DNA from: Uloborus plumipes
Taxonomy: Eukaryota; Arthropoda; Arachnida; Araneae; Uloboridae
Direction of reading: 5' to 3'
Assembly: GCA_038373865.1 (NCBI GenBank)
Contig: JAXGGA010003915.1
Span: 1 to 64,000, forward strand
DNA length: 64,000 bases
In this document: one piece after another, positions 12,774-25,370 of the stretch
How positions within the stretch are numbered: the stretch's first letter is position 1
Layout of the letters: each line of letters opens with the position of its first letter
Made by a program: the position numbers and the translations under genes
The notes under the pieces: model-generated
The model's input: the letters and a program-made list of their open reading frames with translations, nothing else
What the model was told of the DNA's origin: nothing
Databases searched by the model: none

Positions 12774-14062
12774 CGTAGGTTGCTACTTAAGTTTCTGGCC
12801 TAACAATGAAAACACAGCTAGTTATGCTTAAAATTGGTTTTATTGTTTTTCAAAATATTCTCCATGTTGATCTATGCACTTTTGCATGCGTATGACCCAG
12901 TTTTCAAAGCATTTTTTCCACTCCATTTGAGGTAACTCCAAAATGTGCATATTGAAGGTATTTACCGCTTCTTGGGGGGTCGAAAACCGTTGACCTCTTA
13001 ATTTATTTTTGATGTACGGGAACAGACAAAAGTCATTAGGTGTCAAATCAGGGCTGTATGGCGGATGACCAATCAATTCGATGTTTTGGATGGTCAAAAA
13101 CTCTTTTGTTTGAGCCGACCCATGTGAGCTCGCATTATCGTGATGCAGGATGATTCGCCGTGTCCTGTGCTTTTTACGGATTTCTCCGATGACTTTTGGC
13201 AAACAAAGGGTAGTGTACCATTCAAAATTAACTGTTTTGCCATTTTCCAACACCACTGTTGTGATATGACCGGTAATTCCGAAGAAACAAGCAACCATTT
13301 GCTTTGATGTGCTCCTTCCACGAACAACTTTGGTTGGATTTGGTTCGTCTCGGAAGACCCAAACAGTCGATTGCTGCTTTGTTTCGGGCTCATATGCATA
13401 GATCCAAGTTTCGTCACCTGTGCAGATGTTATACACAGCTTGTGATGTTCCACGAACGAATTTTTTCAGCATAGCCTTGCACCAATCGACACGATCCTGC
13501 TTTTGAGCGTTTGTCAAATTATGCGGGATAAAACGGGAACAAATTTTTTTTACACCCAAATGTTCATGTAAAATCCTATTGACACTCGTCATACTGATGC
13601 CCAGAGAGGCCTCAATCTCACGATAGGTCACATGACGATCTTGCTTAATCAGTTCACGAACAGCATCGACATTTTCCGACACAACAGCTGATTTTGGACG
13701 ACCTTCACGGGATTCATCCTGGAGTGAACGCCGACCACGATTAAATTTGTTGTACCAGTTTTTTTACAGAGCTATAAGATGGTGCATTACTGCTGTATAA
13801 ATAATTAAGTTCATCCGCGCATTCTTGTCTTGATAATCCACGTCGATAGCTATGAAAAATTATCGCCCGAAAATGTTCACGATTCAGCTGCATTTTCCGA
13901 GATGAAATTTTTATTTAACTACAAAAAACACATTGCGATAAAAATGGAAAATTGTTCTATGGAATTTATGGTAAAAAAGTTCAAATTTTTATTTGGAATC
14001 GTCTGCGGTCGCCTAGCAAGTCTTGATGTTGCCAAGGCCAGAAACTTAAGTAGCAACCTACG
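12774..14062 (-). mobile_element. mariner element, 1289 bp
   Basis: Perfect 27-bp terminal inverted repeats (12774-12800 and 14036-14062, beginning cgtaggttgctac) are flanked by a TA duplication at 12772-12773 and 14063-14064. Length, TIR size, TA target and the encoded D,D34D transposase on the minus strand all fit the mariner family. The TIRs are unmutated, which suggests a recent insertion. The transposase frame is broken once (see the pseudogene entry), so this copy should not be autonomous, although its ends could still be mobilised by an intact relative. Confidence 0.95.
12840..13893 (-). pseudogene. mariner transposase, single frameshift
   Basis: Minus-strand reading starts at ATG 13893 (MQLNREHFRAIIF...), reads about 50 codons, then hits a run of seven A (sense strand, near 13762-13768) with one base too many. 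In the next frame it reads without interruption (KNWYNKFNRGRRSL...) to the stop at 12840-12842. Without the extra base it would be about 350 residues, normal for mariner. In the 280-codon downstream frame, D90 (TGDETW), D182 (HHDNAS) and D217 (SPDLTPND) form the catalytic triad, with exactly 34 residues between the last two. FIPHNLT is a variant of the family WVPHxL motif. An AATAAA overlaps the stop codon. Apart from the indel, no stop or lesion is seen, so inactivation appears recent; a sequencing error in the homopolymer is possible. Confidence 0.93.
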
Positions 14063-14064
14063 TA

Positions 14065-16882
14065 GAACTTATTAATCTTCTCAACAGATTTGTTCTCTTC
14101 TTTTTTTTTTTTTTGTAATTTGTCTTTTATTTATTTAATTAATAGGCCCATTTGATCAAATGTGACTTAATCGAGTTCGATTTTCTATAGTAAATTCTAA
14201 GATTCGTTTTCCTAAAATTGCTGGCTTAAAATACGTCATCCATTTCGTGTCGGGAGTTTAGTCAAATAGAAAGTTTTCTAATCAATCTTAATACCGAAAA
14301 TAATCAATATCAATAACCTGAAATTTCCCAATTTCGGGGTATGCATCAATACTCAATCAAAATGAGATTACATCGCGATATCACCACCTCCCATCATCTA
14401 TATTAATTCTAAAAATATACGACCTTAATTCCACTCACAAAACATAACCTCTGGGCACAGTCTTGAACATGAAAAATAACTCTCAGTTCAGATACACCAG
14501 CAAAAGCGAGCTAATTTAATTGTTTCACAAATGCCCCGCTATATTTTAAACATCGTCTGCCTCTCCCCGAGGACGAAAGAGTGTAGTAACGACAGACTGA
14601 AATTCTAATTAACTTTGTGGGGTGTACAAAAGTTAGAGGAGTTCCTGACATTACAGCCTTCAGGAACGTATCGGAGCAATTCCCAAAAGCATCAACATAA
14701 GCCATTTCATCGATTGAACACTGGGTCAAGCTTTTGTGGAAAACAAGAGAAGAAAAGGGAAAGTCAGTCTTGATTATTTAGATAATTAATATCTACTTAA
14801 ACATCATTAGGCGGGCGTGAAGTGCCTTAAAATTAGAAACGTGGAAAGTTTTGTTGCTGCTGTCGGTAATGGAGACGGAATTTATTCTGGTAATTACAGA
14901 GTAATAAGTTTTAAGGAAATGTTAGAATGTTTCTGAAGAAAATTATTGTAATTACAGTTAACTTCATTAAGAAAAGTAATAGCTTGCTAACAAATGTACA
15001 AATTTTTGGAAAAACAGTAGCATTAGCGTGAGTGATAGTCATCAGGTAGAGGTACAAAACGAGTAAATTAATACTATAGTAGCTTTGCCGTGGTCACACT
15101 CCAACCAAACTAATTTCAAGTACAGGCTGCGTACTTGGAGTAAGTGCGACATCAATGTTAATGCAATAGGAGGTGTGTAATTATACGTTTTTTTTTTATT
15201 TGAGGTATTTTCCTTTTTGAAACATGGCAAAAGCATTTAAAAAAGCAACATGAGCGTTTGAAAATTTGAGAAAAGTACTTACATATTTACAGCACTTTTT
15301 TAGAAGTGATTATATGACCATATGTAACTGTTTATTGACTTGATTTTTTTTTCTTTTTAGTTATGGATGTGGTCGAACGAGTAGAGTAACGATAGATTGA
15401 CAATAAGAACTCAAAAATATGTTGTTTTTTAAGAGTGTGTTTTTGAAAAACAGCCAAAATGTGAACTGCTTATTTTTTACGTCTTTTGGAGGGAACAAAA
15501 TCTTTAAAATGATTATTCATCAAGGTTGATCAAGAATTGATGAACTTATGGCGCACTGAAAAGAAAAGCAAAACTTAGGAAATAATATACATAAAATGTG
15601 CATTATAAATGACAATGAAAATAGAAAATGGCTGGTATAAAATATATATGAAGAATTTTAATTTTTAACATTTACATGTTTGGTAATTTATATTTTAAAA
15701 AATAAAAGAACATATGTTATATTTCATCAGTACCAATTTCTTACCCACGACACTTGTACGATGCTGTTTTCTTCATATTATTTGTTAGTACCTGGCGACC
15801 GAGCCCAGCTTCGTTAAAAAAAAAAAAAAAAAAAGAGGTTCGTATTTTTTTCTAAAGTTCGAAGTACTTATTTAGAGAAACTTGAAAAGCATTTTTATGC
15901 CCTTGGTTGCAATTACGCATTTAAAACAGCCGTAATTTATTTTAAAAAACACAACCTTATTTGGGCCAGACATCATCATCACAACCTTATTTAAGCAATG
16001 CGTAACATAAAATCACACCACAATAACTTTAATTTGATCTAAGGTCCCTAAAATATGAAACGTGGAATTATGTTTGCCGGAATTTTTTATGTGTATTTAA
16101 GATTTTCAACGTCAAATACGCTCGGAAAGTCGTTAAAAGATGTATACAACTACCAACAGATGTAATTGGATATTAACATGTTGCTCCCTGTTACGAATCG
16201 ATCAAAATCAGGATATTATCCGGGAACAGTCGCAGTTTTATTGAAATCAGTACGCCATTTATTGGGTTGGTTGTACAATGCATTCTAGCTGGATTTACTA
16301 AAAAAACTGTATGCTGCACGTCAAAATATTTCATTGAGCTTTGGAAATATTATTCATTTATTCCAAAAGTAGATTCAGTATCCACAGGTACACTTAATTG
16401 CCTTTCGCGACGCTTGAAATGCATTAGGATTTCAAAAGCTTTTTTAAGGATACTTCGTAAAATATGTGAAGAGACAAAAGGGGGGGGGGGGGTTGTTGGC
16501 AACTCAAAGCATTTACGCTATCTGTATGCAAATAAGCAGTTACGAAGTCGTTCTTACCGTGGATCATTTAAATGGAAATAAGGTAATACATAACACATAA
16601 GGTTCATTATATCGTTTAATAGAGCAACAGAGAGCTTGACAATAAAAAACAATGTCAAAAATCTCACCCTAATCAAAAGCATAAAGGTAAAATCTAAAAC
16701 ACGAACATGTTTTATTGTTTGAAAAGCTTGATTGTAATTGGGTATATAGTCATTCAGGGTAGATCCAGTATGTTCCCATTTTTAACTGGTTCCCTGGCGT
16801 TTTAATGGTGTTACTTTATCTCGTGGAGTAGCATTAAAAAATATCACCAAAAGTATTCACCTTAAAATGAAATTTCTAATGC
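14065..16882. other. AT-rich non-coding DNA
   Basis: No gene is supported. The segment 15785-15815 (tagtacctggcgaccgag, then cagcttcgtt) resembles the heads of the retroelement-like repeats at 21396 and 28761 and is followed by about 20 A. The G tract 16480-16492 lies in a chance frame. Confidence 0.5.
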
Positions 16883-16886
16883 TTAA

Positions 16887-17213
16887 CCCATTAATGCCTG
16901 ACTTTTTTTCTTCAAAGATATTTTGTATGCTGGTTACAAACAGTGTTTAATGGACAGGAAAAATAATTAAAAAAAAACATTATGTAAAATATAATTTTTT
17001 ATTAAGGAAAGAAAAATCGTCCCTTAAAAGTTACGATAGATTCCAGAGGGCACATACTTTTTTTACTAAAATTTTTTTCTGCCTACGATATAATATTTAA
17101 AAAGACATTTTATAAGAAGAAATAAAACCAGCAATTCACATAAACTGGGAAGCTGGGAATAACTTTGAAAACTTAGCTTTTTTCTTGAGATTGTGAACGA
17201 TGTAATTTTCGAT
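16887..17213 (+). mobile_element. TTAA MITE family A, 3'-truncated copy
   Basis: It starts after TTAA (16883-16886) with CCCATTAATGCCTGAC and stays collinear with the complete copies at 47831-48339 and 27650-28157 (shared words include aaaaatcgtccct and taaactgggaagctggg). Similarity ends near 17213, and no right end follows. It has no ORF. Confidence 0.85.
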
Positions 17214-17382
17214 AAACATCAACAACAATTTACAATTCTATGGACGAGGTATTTCAAAAACATCAAATTAGTACACAATTGTAGCTTCCAAACGGTAACT
17301 CCAGAGTGATTGCAATATGCAACTGATACAGAGTGCTGACAGTTTATTTTGTAAAATAAAAATTCAAAAATTACCAGGAAAT

Positions 17383-17502
17383 CCCGTTACAACGAATACC
17401 AATACAAGGAAAGACGCGTTTCAACTAAAGGTACGTTTAATCCTGATTTAATTCCCACTAAATTGCTCAAATTTCATAACAACGAGTTTCCTATTACAAC
17501 GA
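17383..17502. repeat. pogo/Tigger-like repeat remnant
   Basis: The word ttacaacgaa or a close form occurs at 17387, 17476 and 17492, as in the TATAACGAA-rich ends of pogo/Tigger-type elements. Terminal repeats are not recognisable. The call is tentative. Confidence 0.3.
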
Positions 17503-17707
17503 AAAACATTTGCAGTTCCTTGGAGTTTGTCGTGTCAAGATTCCATAGAATAATCTTGCCAGCGGAGCGCAGGACTAAGTTTTCTACAATTCCTTTTGAA
17601 GTCATATACACTAGACTAGAAACTATGAATTAGAGAAAATGTATTCCAGATGGTTATAAGTCACGTCAAATGACTGTATTATACAAGAACATGGGTAGAT
17701 GACATTG

Positions 17708-17962
17708 AAGGGACAGGTGGATAAAGGTGATATGTGACAATTTTTTTAAAGTTCTAGAAAAAGTTTTCAAAAAAAAAAAAAAAAAGTGTTGTATTATTTT
17801 TTTAATGGATTTTTCTCAACGGGTAAAACAGGGTCATATTCTTATTAACCAAACATTTCTGTGACTAAGGGGACATGATACTGATGGACTTATCAACCTT
17901 CATCCATGGTAAAAAGTAAGTTTCAAAAATTGTCACATATCACCTTTATCCATTTGCCCCTT
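17708..17962. mobile_element. 255-bp MITE with about 38-bp TIRs
   Basis: The left end aagggacaggtggataaagg mirrors the right end, which read inward is aaggggcaaatggataaagg. Both continue with tgatatgtgacaattttt. A poly-A run lies in the middle. No clear target duplication or ORF is seen, so the superfamily is unassigned. Confidence 0.75.
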
Positions 17963-19528
17963 TCTTTTGAAAATTACTACAAATGTCACAAAATAAATAA
18001 CAGATCACTGAAAGCTGACACAAATTTTAAACAAAGTTTTCATTGAATCACAAGTTTAGTAATAATCTAAAAACTCTAAAAACTCATAGATAGATAGTCT
18101 CTTTCAGAGATTTTTTTCCATCACATAAAATAGGAAATATTAAGTTTGTTAAAAAGTTCACTGAAAGTTATAAATTTCTGTCTACCTTCGAGCAAAGCAA
18201 ATTGAACTGTAATCGAAGAAATCCTGAGAAACGCTCTTGATAACATGCATTTTTTCTTTCATTTACAAATATTTTCACAAAAAAAGAGAATAATTGAAAA
18301 TAAGCAATATCAGATACGTCTATCGGTCTATCACATTATTGGAAGTTGGTATAGGTATTAGACAATGAAGCAAACTATAATCGCAAATGGGCACAAAAAG
18401 GATTCATTGATGAATTGTCTAATTTGCTTAAAAACGTTCTATCAAATCACTGGAAGTTAAAATCATTGTTGGACAAAGAAAACTAAAGTTATTTTATTCA
18501 AAAGTAAAATTTCCGATTTTAAATTCAGTAAATTTCAACTCGAAACTGATAGAAGGGTTGGAGAACAAAGCTTTTTTTTTTTTTTTTCAATTCACATTGA
18601 TAAGAGAAATGGAATGCTGTTAATTATATTGCTTCATATTGTAAATTTTACAATGCAATATCAACACAAGAAACGCAATTAAAATAAGAGAACTACAAAA
18701 TAAATACGATAAATATTTTTCAGGATTTCAGTTCTTAAATGAATAATAAAACAGTCATCTGGAAATAAAGCTATTGTTTATTCTGTTCAACTGCCTACGC
18801 TTAAAAAAATGAATGTTTTGTTATTTACACATAATTTCATAGATAGTATGTAAAGAAAATAAATAACGAAATAATAAGTAATATGACAATAATAAATAAA
18901 ATTATTTAATTGAAATCTCTCTGTTGCCCGAAGGAATAGAAATTCAATTAAAGAATACAGGTATGGATTCAAACAGCAATGCTGGATGATAAGAAAAATT
19001 TTACAGAAAGCGTTTTTAAAACTAATAATAAATCAAAGATTTCATGTTAAAAAATAATAATAATTTTCAAGCATCGTAGCAAGATTAAATTCTTTGAATC
19101 TCATTATTTGGTGAAATTTCGCAGTACTTTAATTTGATTAGTCTTATTTTTAACAAACATTTTGCAATGCAATCAGAAACAGCATAATTTCATATTCGAC
19201 GCTAAACAGTAATACAATTTCTTGAGCTTAAATAAAATACGCACATTTGACAATAATCCATTTTTTTTAATTCAGAAAATATTTTAAGCAATGTGACCCA
19301 CTAAACAAGCATAAAATCTTGTTTTATACTTTTTACGAAAAAAATGTCTTTCATATAAGATGCTCGAATGCGACTTCTGCGAGTCACGTATACAAATCTA
19401 TAAATCATAACAAACAAGAAAACAGGAGAATAAATCAATTGTTGTACGTAAATACGCATTTTGTTACTTACTTTTTTTTATAATTTGATTTCAATATGTT
19501 TGGAATTTTAATCTTACTCGATACCGAG
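17963..19528. other. AT-rich non-coding DNA
   Basis: I see no gene or named repeat; many short AT-rich words and a T run near 18571-18588. Confidence 0.5.
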
Positions 19529-20739
19529 CAGGGTGTAAAAAAATCAATGATTTTTTTATAAAAAATTTTTTCAAAAAATCGGATTTTTTTTATTTGAAAA
19601 AAATAGAAACTTCAGTTATTAATTAATTTACATTTATGAACGATTTACCTAAGTTTTTAAAAATATAAAAACACCTTTGAAGTAAAGCTTCACCAGTAAG
19701 GAACCCAGAAAAACAGGGTGTAAAAAAATCAATGATTTTTTTTAAAAAAATCAAAAAAATCGGATTTTTTTAATTTAAATCAGATTTTTTTGATTTAAAT
19801 CGGATTTTTTTGATTTTTTTTAAAAAAATTAGAAACTTCAGTTATTAATTAATTTTTATTTATGAAGAACTCAACTTTAAGTTTTTAAACATACAAAAAC
19901 ACCGTTGAAGTAAAGTTTCACCAGTAAGAAACCCAGAAAAAAGTGTTAGGAGCCAATCTGAAAATAATCCTGTATACTAGCTAGGATAAAAATCAAATGG
20001 GACAGGAAGCTCAACCCAATCCTCACTTCATTCAGCCCCCCCCCTCTTTATTTTGCTTATGTTTTGTAAAACTGGAATATGTTCCATTTCAGTCACTAAT
20101 AAAGACTGCACCCCCCCTCGCTGTTGCTAATGCAAGACATAGAAAATTCATCTTCTGTGGTTGTTTTTGTTTTTTCTTTTCACTGAAAGTATATCACACA
20201 CATTCTATCATGTCCCTCCCCCCTCAATTCACTCTTTGCAACACCTGCCCTGCACCTGCACATATTTTCTTTATTTCACATATTAGACAACAAATAGCAC
20301 TATTTGTGCATACATATTATTTGGAATGCAACCTTCCAGCATCTGTGGAGGGGGAGATGAGTAGGATTACTTTTCCATTTATTAGATGAAAATCAAAGCT
20401 CTAAAAGAAAATGGTAAAAATAATGAAATTGGGATTGTCCAAGAGAATTTTTTAAGGATTAAAATAAAAAGAGATTTCAATCAATGATTTTTTAAAAAAA
20501 ATCAATTGATTTAAATCGCGATTTAAATCACTGATTTAAATCAATTGATTTAAATCATTGACACCCTGTTCCAAAGGATGTAATTCCAATGCCAATTTTG
20601 TGGAAAATAGCAAAAACCTCACCCACTTATATGTAAGTGCATTGATTTCTCAAAGTCAGGGGAGGAGGGTAATTGGCAAGGCCCCCTGACACCTCGCCTA
20701 AATGACGGGCCTGAATGCACAACCTCTAGTCGAAAATCT

Positions 20740-20945
20740 ACACTGCTAAAACTTTTCCTGAAATTTTACGGTAAAAGTTGCTGGCATCCCCCTCCCCCCT
20801 GTTGGAAGTAACTTTTACCGTAAAATCCTGATTTACTGTAAAATTTTACGGTATAAAAGACGCAAAAATGCGACCAGCTAGGATCGAACCCGGGAAGCTG
20901 TTATCGCACGACGCTTCGAATAAGTTGCACTAAACCGAATAGAAC
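20740..20945 (-). repeat. tRNA-derived SINE-like repeat
   Basis: On the minus strand the head (20945 down to about 20875) has a B-box-like GGGTTCGATCC at 20881-20891 and an A-box-like ggtttagtgcaactt upstream, the spacing of a tRNA-derived promoter. The body (20875 down to 20740) contains the inverted pair ttttacggtaaaagtt / aacttttaccgtaaaa around 20768-20826. The cloverleaf is incomplete, so I do not call a functional tRNA gene. Confidence 0.45.
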
Positions 20946-22416
20946 CAGTGGTCGGAAGTAGCGCGCTACAAGTAGCGAAACTACTGTAGTACCTACATTT
21001 TTTAGTAGTTTGTAGTGTAGCGCACTACTTTTTAAAAAAAGTAGAGTAGTGAGTAGCACGATGCAAAAAAAATAGTAGTTTGTAGCGATTTCTGAAAACT
21101 ACTTTTAAATTAAAAAAAAATAAATAAATGAAAAAAATTAAAAAAAAAAAAAAAAGAGAACGAAGGAAAAAAAACAAGGTGGTTTTTGTGGCGAATATTC
21201 GTAAAAATTGTAAAAAAAAATCTAAAAAGGACAAATTTTAGCAAAAAAAAGGAACAAAAAGGAAAAATCACAAATAATTTCAAAGACAATTTCTATTTCT
21301 ATTCCATATTCGTATGAGGTTATTTTTGTATCTAAACCACTTTTCAAATTTTTTCGGTCGATCCTCAAAAGGTGTATTCTTTTTATTTATTTATTTACTA
21401 GCTTAATACCCGGCGTTGCCCGGGTGCTTATTAATACAACATAGCATTCAGGGAAAATAAGTTTGAAAGAGTTCTATTCATATGGGTATAAAATAATTTG
21501 CATCAATCAGTCTCTTAGGTACAAACTTTGAAAAAAACTAAAATATTACAGAAAGTTAAACGTTTACAGAAAAATAGTCTTATCAAAAGGTGAAAATTAA
21601 AGAGAAATGTTGTCTGTGCTTTGCCGCGTCCACTGGCATGAAATATATGCACATGGAAGTGAAAAAATTGCATCAAATTCACCCGCCAAATTCAAAATAT
21701 TAACTTTTCTCTATTAACTGTTCCCACCTACAAAGTAAAAATTATTATAACTCAATCTAATAAATCTGTCTGAAATAAATCTGTTTCTCGTTCTGAAGGC
21801 TTATCTCCATTACAGACGCAACTGTTGTCGCATTGCAAATTTGAAATTCAAATCCGTGGTTCTTTTTATAAAGTCCACATGAATTATGATTGTTTTTTAC
21901 TTATTTCAATGCTAAAAGGAAATAGGTGAGCCTTAAATTGAAAATTCATTACTTTAATCGTAATCATTGTTGGAAAATACTCATATTTAAAAATCTTAAA
22001 TTTCATCAATTTGAATACTAAAAGGCCTATCTCGATTACAATATAAATAGGCTAGATTCCTATAAAAGGGTCATTTTTTGACAAAAAATTTAAATTTGAG
22101 CTTTTTAGATTTTTTAAAATTTCAAGACCCCGCCTATGAGAATTCTAGGGCATCAAGGAACCTCTGTGTCAAGTTTGATGAAAATCTGACGCAAACTGTG
22201 GATTTGTATAGAGAACAAGTATATATATATACATATACTCATTTTTATAGATATAGATTTATTTTTTTAAAGTATCGAAGTAGCAACTACATTTCAAAAG
22301 TAGTGTAGCTCGCTACATTTAAAAAAAAGTAGTTGTAGCTGTAGTTAGCTACATTTATAAGAAAGTAGTTGTAGTTGTAGTTCGCTACATAAAATATATA
22401 GTTTTTCCAACCACTG
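20946..22416. mobile_element. GTAGC-rich hAT MITE, copy 1 (interrupted)
   Basis: The ends are cagtggtcggaagtagcgcg and ...gtagtttttccaaccactg, matching the clean copy at 53903-54735. Both subterminal zones are packed with gtagc/gctac and gtagttgtag words. A retroelement-like insertion (21396-22258) interrupts it. The flanking octamers aatagaac and atttggac do not match, so one side was probably rearranged after insertion. Confidence 0.8.
21396..22258 (+). repeat. Retroelement-like dispersed repeat, hairpin head
   Basis: It begins tactagcttaatacccgg and can fold as acccgg-loop-ccgggt. It ends after gtcaagtttgatgaaaatct and a TA-rich tail. This head and tail style is common to short dispersed, non-LTR-like repeats of arthropods (from memory). 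The insertion point is defined by comparison with the uninterrupted hAT MITE copy at 53903-54735. There is no open frame. Confidence 0.5.
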
Positions 22417-22810
22417 ATTTGGACTAACCTTCCACCATCAGTGGAGGGGGATGAGTAGGATCACTTTTCGATTTATTAGATGGAAATCAAAGCTTTAAAA
22501 GAAAATGGGAAAAATATAGAAATTGGGATTGTCCAAGAGAATTTTATAAGGATTAAAATAAAAAGCGATTTAAATCAATAATTTAAAAAAAAATCAATTG
22601 ATTTAAATCATTGACACCCTGATACCGGTTAAAATATATTTTACTTTTTGTTCGGCGAGGCGTGGGCCCTTATTCTGGCACCCGTAAGGAATCTTTCAGC
22701 GTGAGATTAACGTCATAACCCCCCCCCCCCTCTCTTAAACAGTCTCCGATTTTGCGAAACTTCGCAAAAGGAGACTTTGATGAAGGAGTTATGATGATAT
22801 TAACCCATTA

Positions 22811-23095
22811 CTCTCTAATACTAAGAGGAGTGTGAACTCGGGGGTCCATTTTTTGCTCAAGCAAGTATGACAAAAGAGCTCATTTCGCGATTAAACTCAA
22901 TTTTTTTCTGTAAAGTGTTATGCCATGTGTTTTTCCGAGTCCTTAATCTGCATAGTTCGGGAGGGAAAAAGAAGTGGTCTTTTTCGATTGAGCAAGCTGT
23001 TTTATTTTGCGGAACGCTTTGCCATACTTCGTTGGAAAAGCAGACAACGAGCTTCAAAGCTGAAGAATGGAAAAATCTCTCTCCTCTTAGTATTA
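22811..23095. repeat. Separated 15-bp inverted repeat
   Basis: taatactaagaggag (22816-22830) returns exactly inverted at 23081-23095. The left side is preceded by ttaaccc at 22799, resembling TTAA MITE ends, but no matching right end was found. Overlapping frames on both strands here are unsupported as genes. Confidence 0.4.
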
Positions 23096-23599
23096 TAGCT
23101 CACTGTGTTCATCCAATAAAGACTGGGAGATCTGTGTCTATTGTATGAAGTAAGAAATAATAACTGTAAGATAACCAGAAATAATAGTTATTTTATCATC
23201 TTTTTTGGTCATATACTCGAATGCGAATGAACGTAAGCTCTAAATATGAAATTCTAATCAGTAAAATATGTGCAAGTTATTTCAATATAGTAGGAGATAT
23301 TTTGCTCTGTAGCTCTTGATGTAGTACATTAATTCTTATAAAAAATTAAAGAATTTTAAATATTAAAAACATCACAAATATTTGATAAATGCCTAGCACT
23401 TTTTGAACCATGCTGAATTAAATCCAAAAAACATACATTGAAAATTCTTAATAATTTATCATGCATGTGTAAGCTAACTTATTAGTCTGAACAACATTTT
23501 TTGCAAATCTTTTCTCTCAATCTTCGACCTTGTTTTTTCTCCCTTTTTTTCTAATGAGTTTTAAATTGTATACTCCAGAAAAATCATATACAAAAAGTG

Positions 23600-23735
23600 G
23601 CGTAATAGTAACTCCATTTCAAAAGTAGTTTGTAGTCGCTACATTTTGAAAAAAATAAAGTAGTTGTAATTATACTACATTTGTAATAAAGTAGTTGTAG
23701 TTGCGGTTCACTATAGAAAAATGTAGTTTTTCCAA
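23600..23735 (+). mobile_element. GTAGC-rich hAT MITE, 3' fragment
   Basis: Homologous to the right end of the copies at 20946 and 53903: it has gtagtttgtagtcgctacatt and ends in gtagtttttccaaccac, lacking the last bases of the TIR. The 5' part is missing. Confidence 0.75.
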
Positions 23736-23738
23736 CCA

Positions 23739-25370
23739 CAAGTCTGAACACTTGTTTGTCCAAAGCAAAGACAAGTTTTAAAAATCATCTGTCAAGAAGT
23801 GTATCTACACTGCCCACAAAGAACAGAAAAACACAAATCAAATATTCAAAAAAAAAATAAATAAATAAATAAATAATTATAATAAATCAAACTTTTACAA
23901 CTAGAGAGAGATGGAAAGCTTTACAAATCCTCGTAGAAACGAAAAAACTTACAAACGGTATCATTTCCTGTTTCAATGTAATCATAAATTCTTCATTCTG
24001 CCAACATTTTAAAAGAACATTTATCAAAAGAAACATGAATGATAAAAATACACGAGAAAAATTTAGGAAAATAAAAGATTCTAAAAAGGAACTAAGCCCA
24101 TGCAGTAGCAAAAAGCATTTATAACGTACATCAAAACATGCGAAAACAACAAAGCTATGCAAGAAACGCGATTACAAAAAAAACTTTTAGTTAATGGGTT
24201 TTTGCCTTTTAACCTCGTACCATGCAAGCAAAACTAAAACCATCTTTCGATTAGAAATGCCGTTAATTTTGCTGGAACATTCTTTAGTTATCGGATGTGT
24301 TCAAGCAAATGTTTGAAAAACACAAAAATATTCAAAGCATTTGGTAAAAGCTTCTACGAAACTTTTTAGCACATTTTCTTTCATAGCTGTACATTAGTAT
24401 TAATCAATACCAAAAGATCAATAGAAAAATAAATACGCATAAAAATAAAACAAAAAGTATTTTTTAATTAAGTGTAGATATCTCCGTTTCCTTTTCCCGT
24501 CTTCTTTCAGAAAAAAAAAGTTAAAATGCAGATCTTTTAACAAAATATTTCCACTGTCGCAACTTAGTCGATGCGTTTAAGCCGGAAATTTTCTCTCAAA
24601 ATAATTGCTAGATTTGAATACTTGAGCACCAAATATTGAAACAGATGCTTTGAAAATTTTACTTAAATATTTTTCAGAGAGGTGCTGTGCTGTCAGTAAA
24701 CTACATTTACTTACCCCCACCCCTCCCCCCTCGCGCATATATGACGAGCGCGCGCCTGTTACAAGAAATTAATCCATTGTTATCCATCTGGAATAATAGG
24801 TTTTACTTTTTAAAATAAAAACTACTCAACTATTTCAGCCTAAACAGTAAAATAACTTTCTCTGAAACTAATAAAAATCGGTATTTTTTATAGATTAGCA
24901 TAACCAATGATTCGCAAGCTTCCTGGTGATTCCTCCAATGACTGGATATACAGCAATTCGTTCGAATGATTTCATAATGTAATTGATTGGCTTTCCAGAC
25001 ATATTGTTATAATAATTCTGTAAGCGAATAATAGATTAGAAGCAATGACTTCGAAAAATTATTATTATTATTATTATTATTATTTTGAATAATTGCATAG
25101 TTGAATGATTCCGTCAAATAAGTTAATAATGGACCATCCTTTAAGTATTACAATCAGCCCGCACTAATCTTTTGAAAGAATAACTCAATAATAAAATCGT
25201 TTGAAAAATTCTTCGGTTAAAAAATCATTTGGCTATGAAATTATTCGAAAGAATCACTTGAAACCGCAGCTTAGGCTATTTATTATACACAGTGATGAAA
25301 AACAAGCAGGAAAATCACATTTAAAAATATTTTTATGCTGTATTAAACATGCATTTGTAGATTTGAGCTA
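23739..25370. other. AT-rich non-coding DNA with microsatellites
   Basis: Contains (AAAT)n at about 23856-23876 and (ATT)9 at 25058-25084. No gene is supported. Confidence 0.55.

Larger units (their letters stand above)
19529..22621. mobile_element. Composite hAT-like repeat with nested insertions
   Basis: The outer ends are CAGGGTGT... at 19529 and ...ACACCCTG ending at 22621, with similar flanking octamers ataccgag and ataccggt (6 of 8). A second 5' end lies at 19714 and a second 3' end at 20568, and the 3' parts 20325-20568 and 22420-22621 are homologous. The ends contain reiterated gatttaaatc. This is a mosaic of two copies of one hAT-like non-autonomous family, split by a SINE-like unit, another hAT MITE and a retroelement-like repeat, each listed separately. 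Frames inside (such as 19997-20389) are not protein-like. Confidence 0.6.

Noticed and set aside
13094..13453. 119-codon minus-strand frame
   Set aside because: Alternative frame inside the mariner transposase.
20881..20945. tRNA gene on the minus strand
   Set aside because: B box is present but acceptor and anticodon arms do not form a full cloverleaf; treated as a SINE head.
22743..22776. Strong hairpin gtctcc...ttttgcg / ttcgcaaaa...ggagac
   Set aside because: It looks like a bacterial terminator, but the context is eukaryotic and it has no gene beside it; probably repeat-derived.
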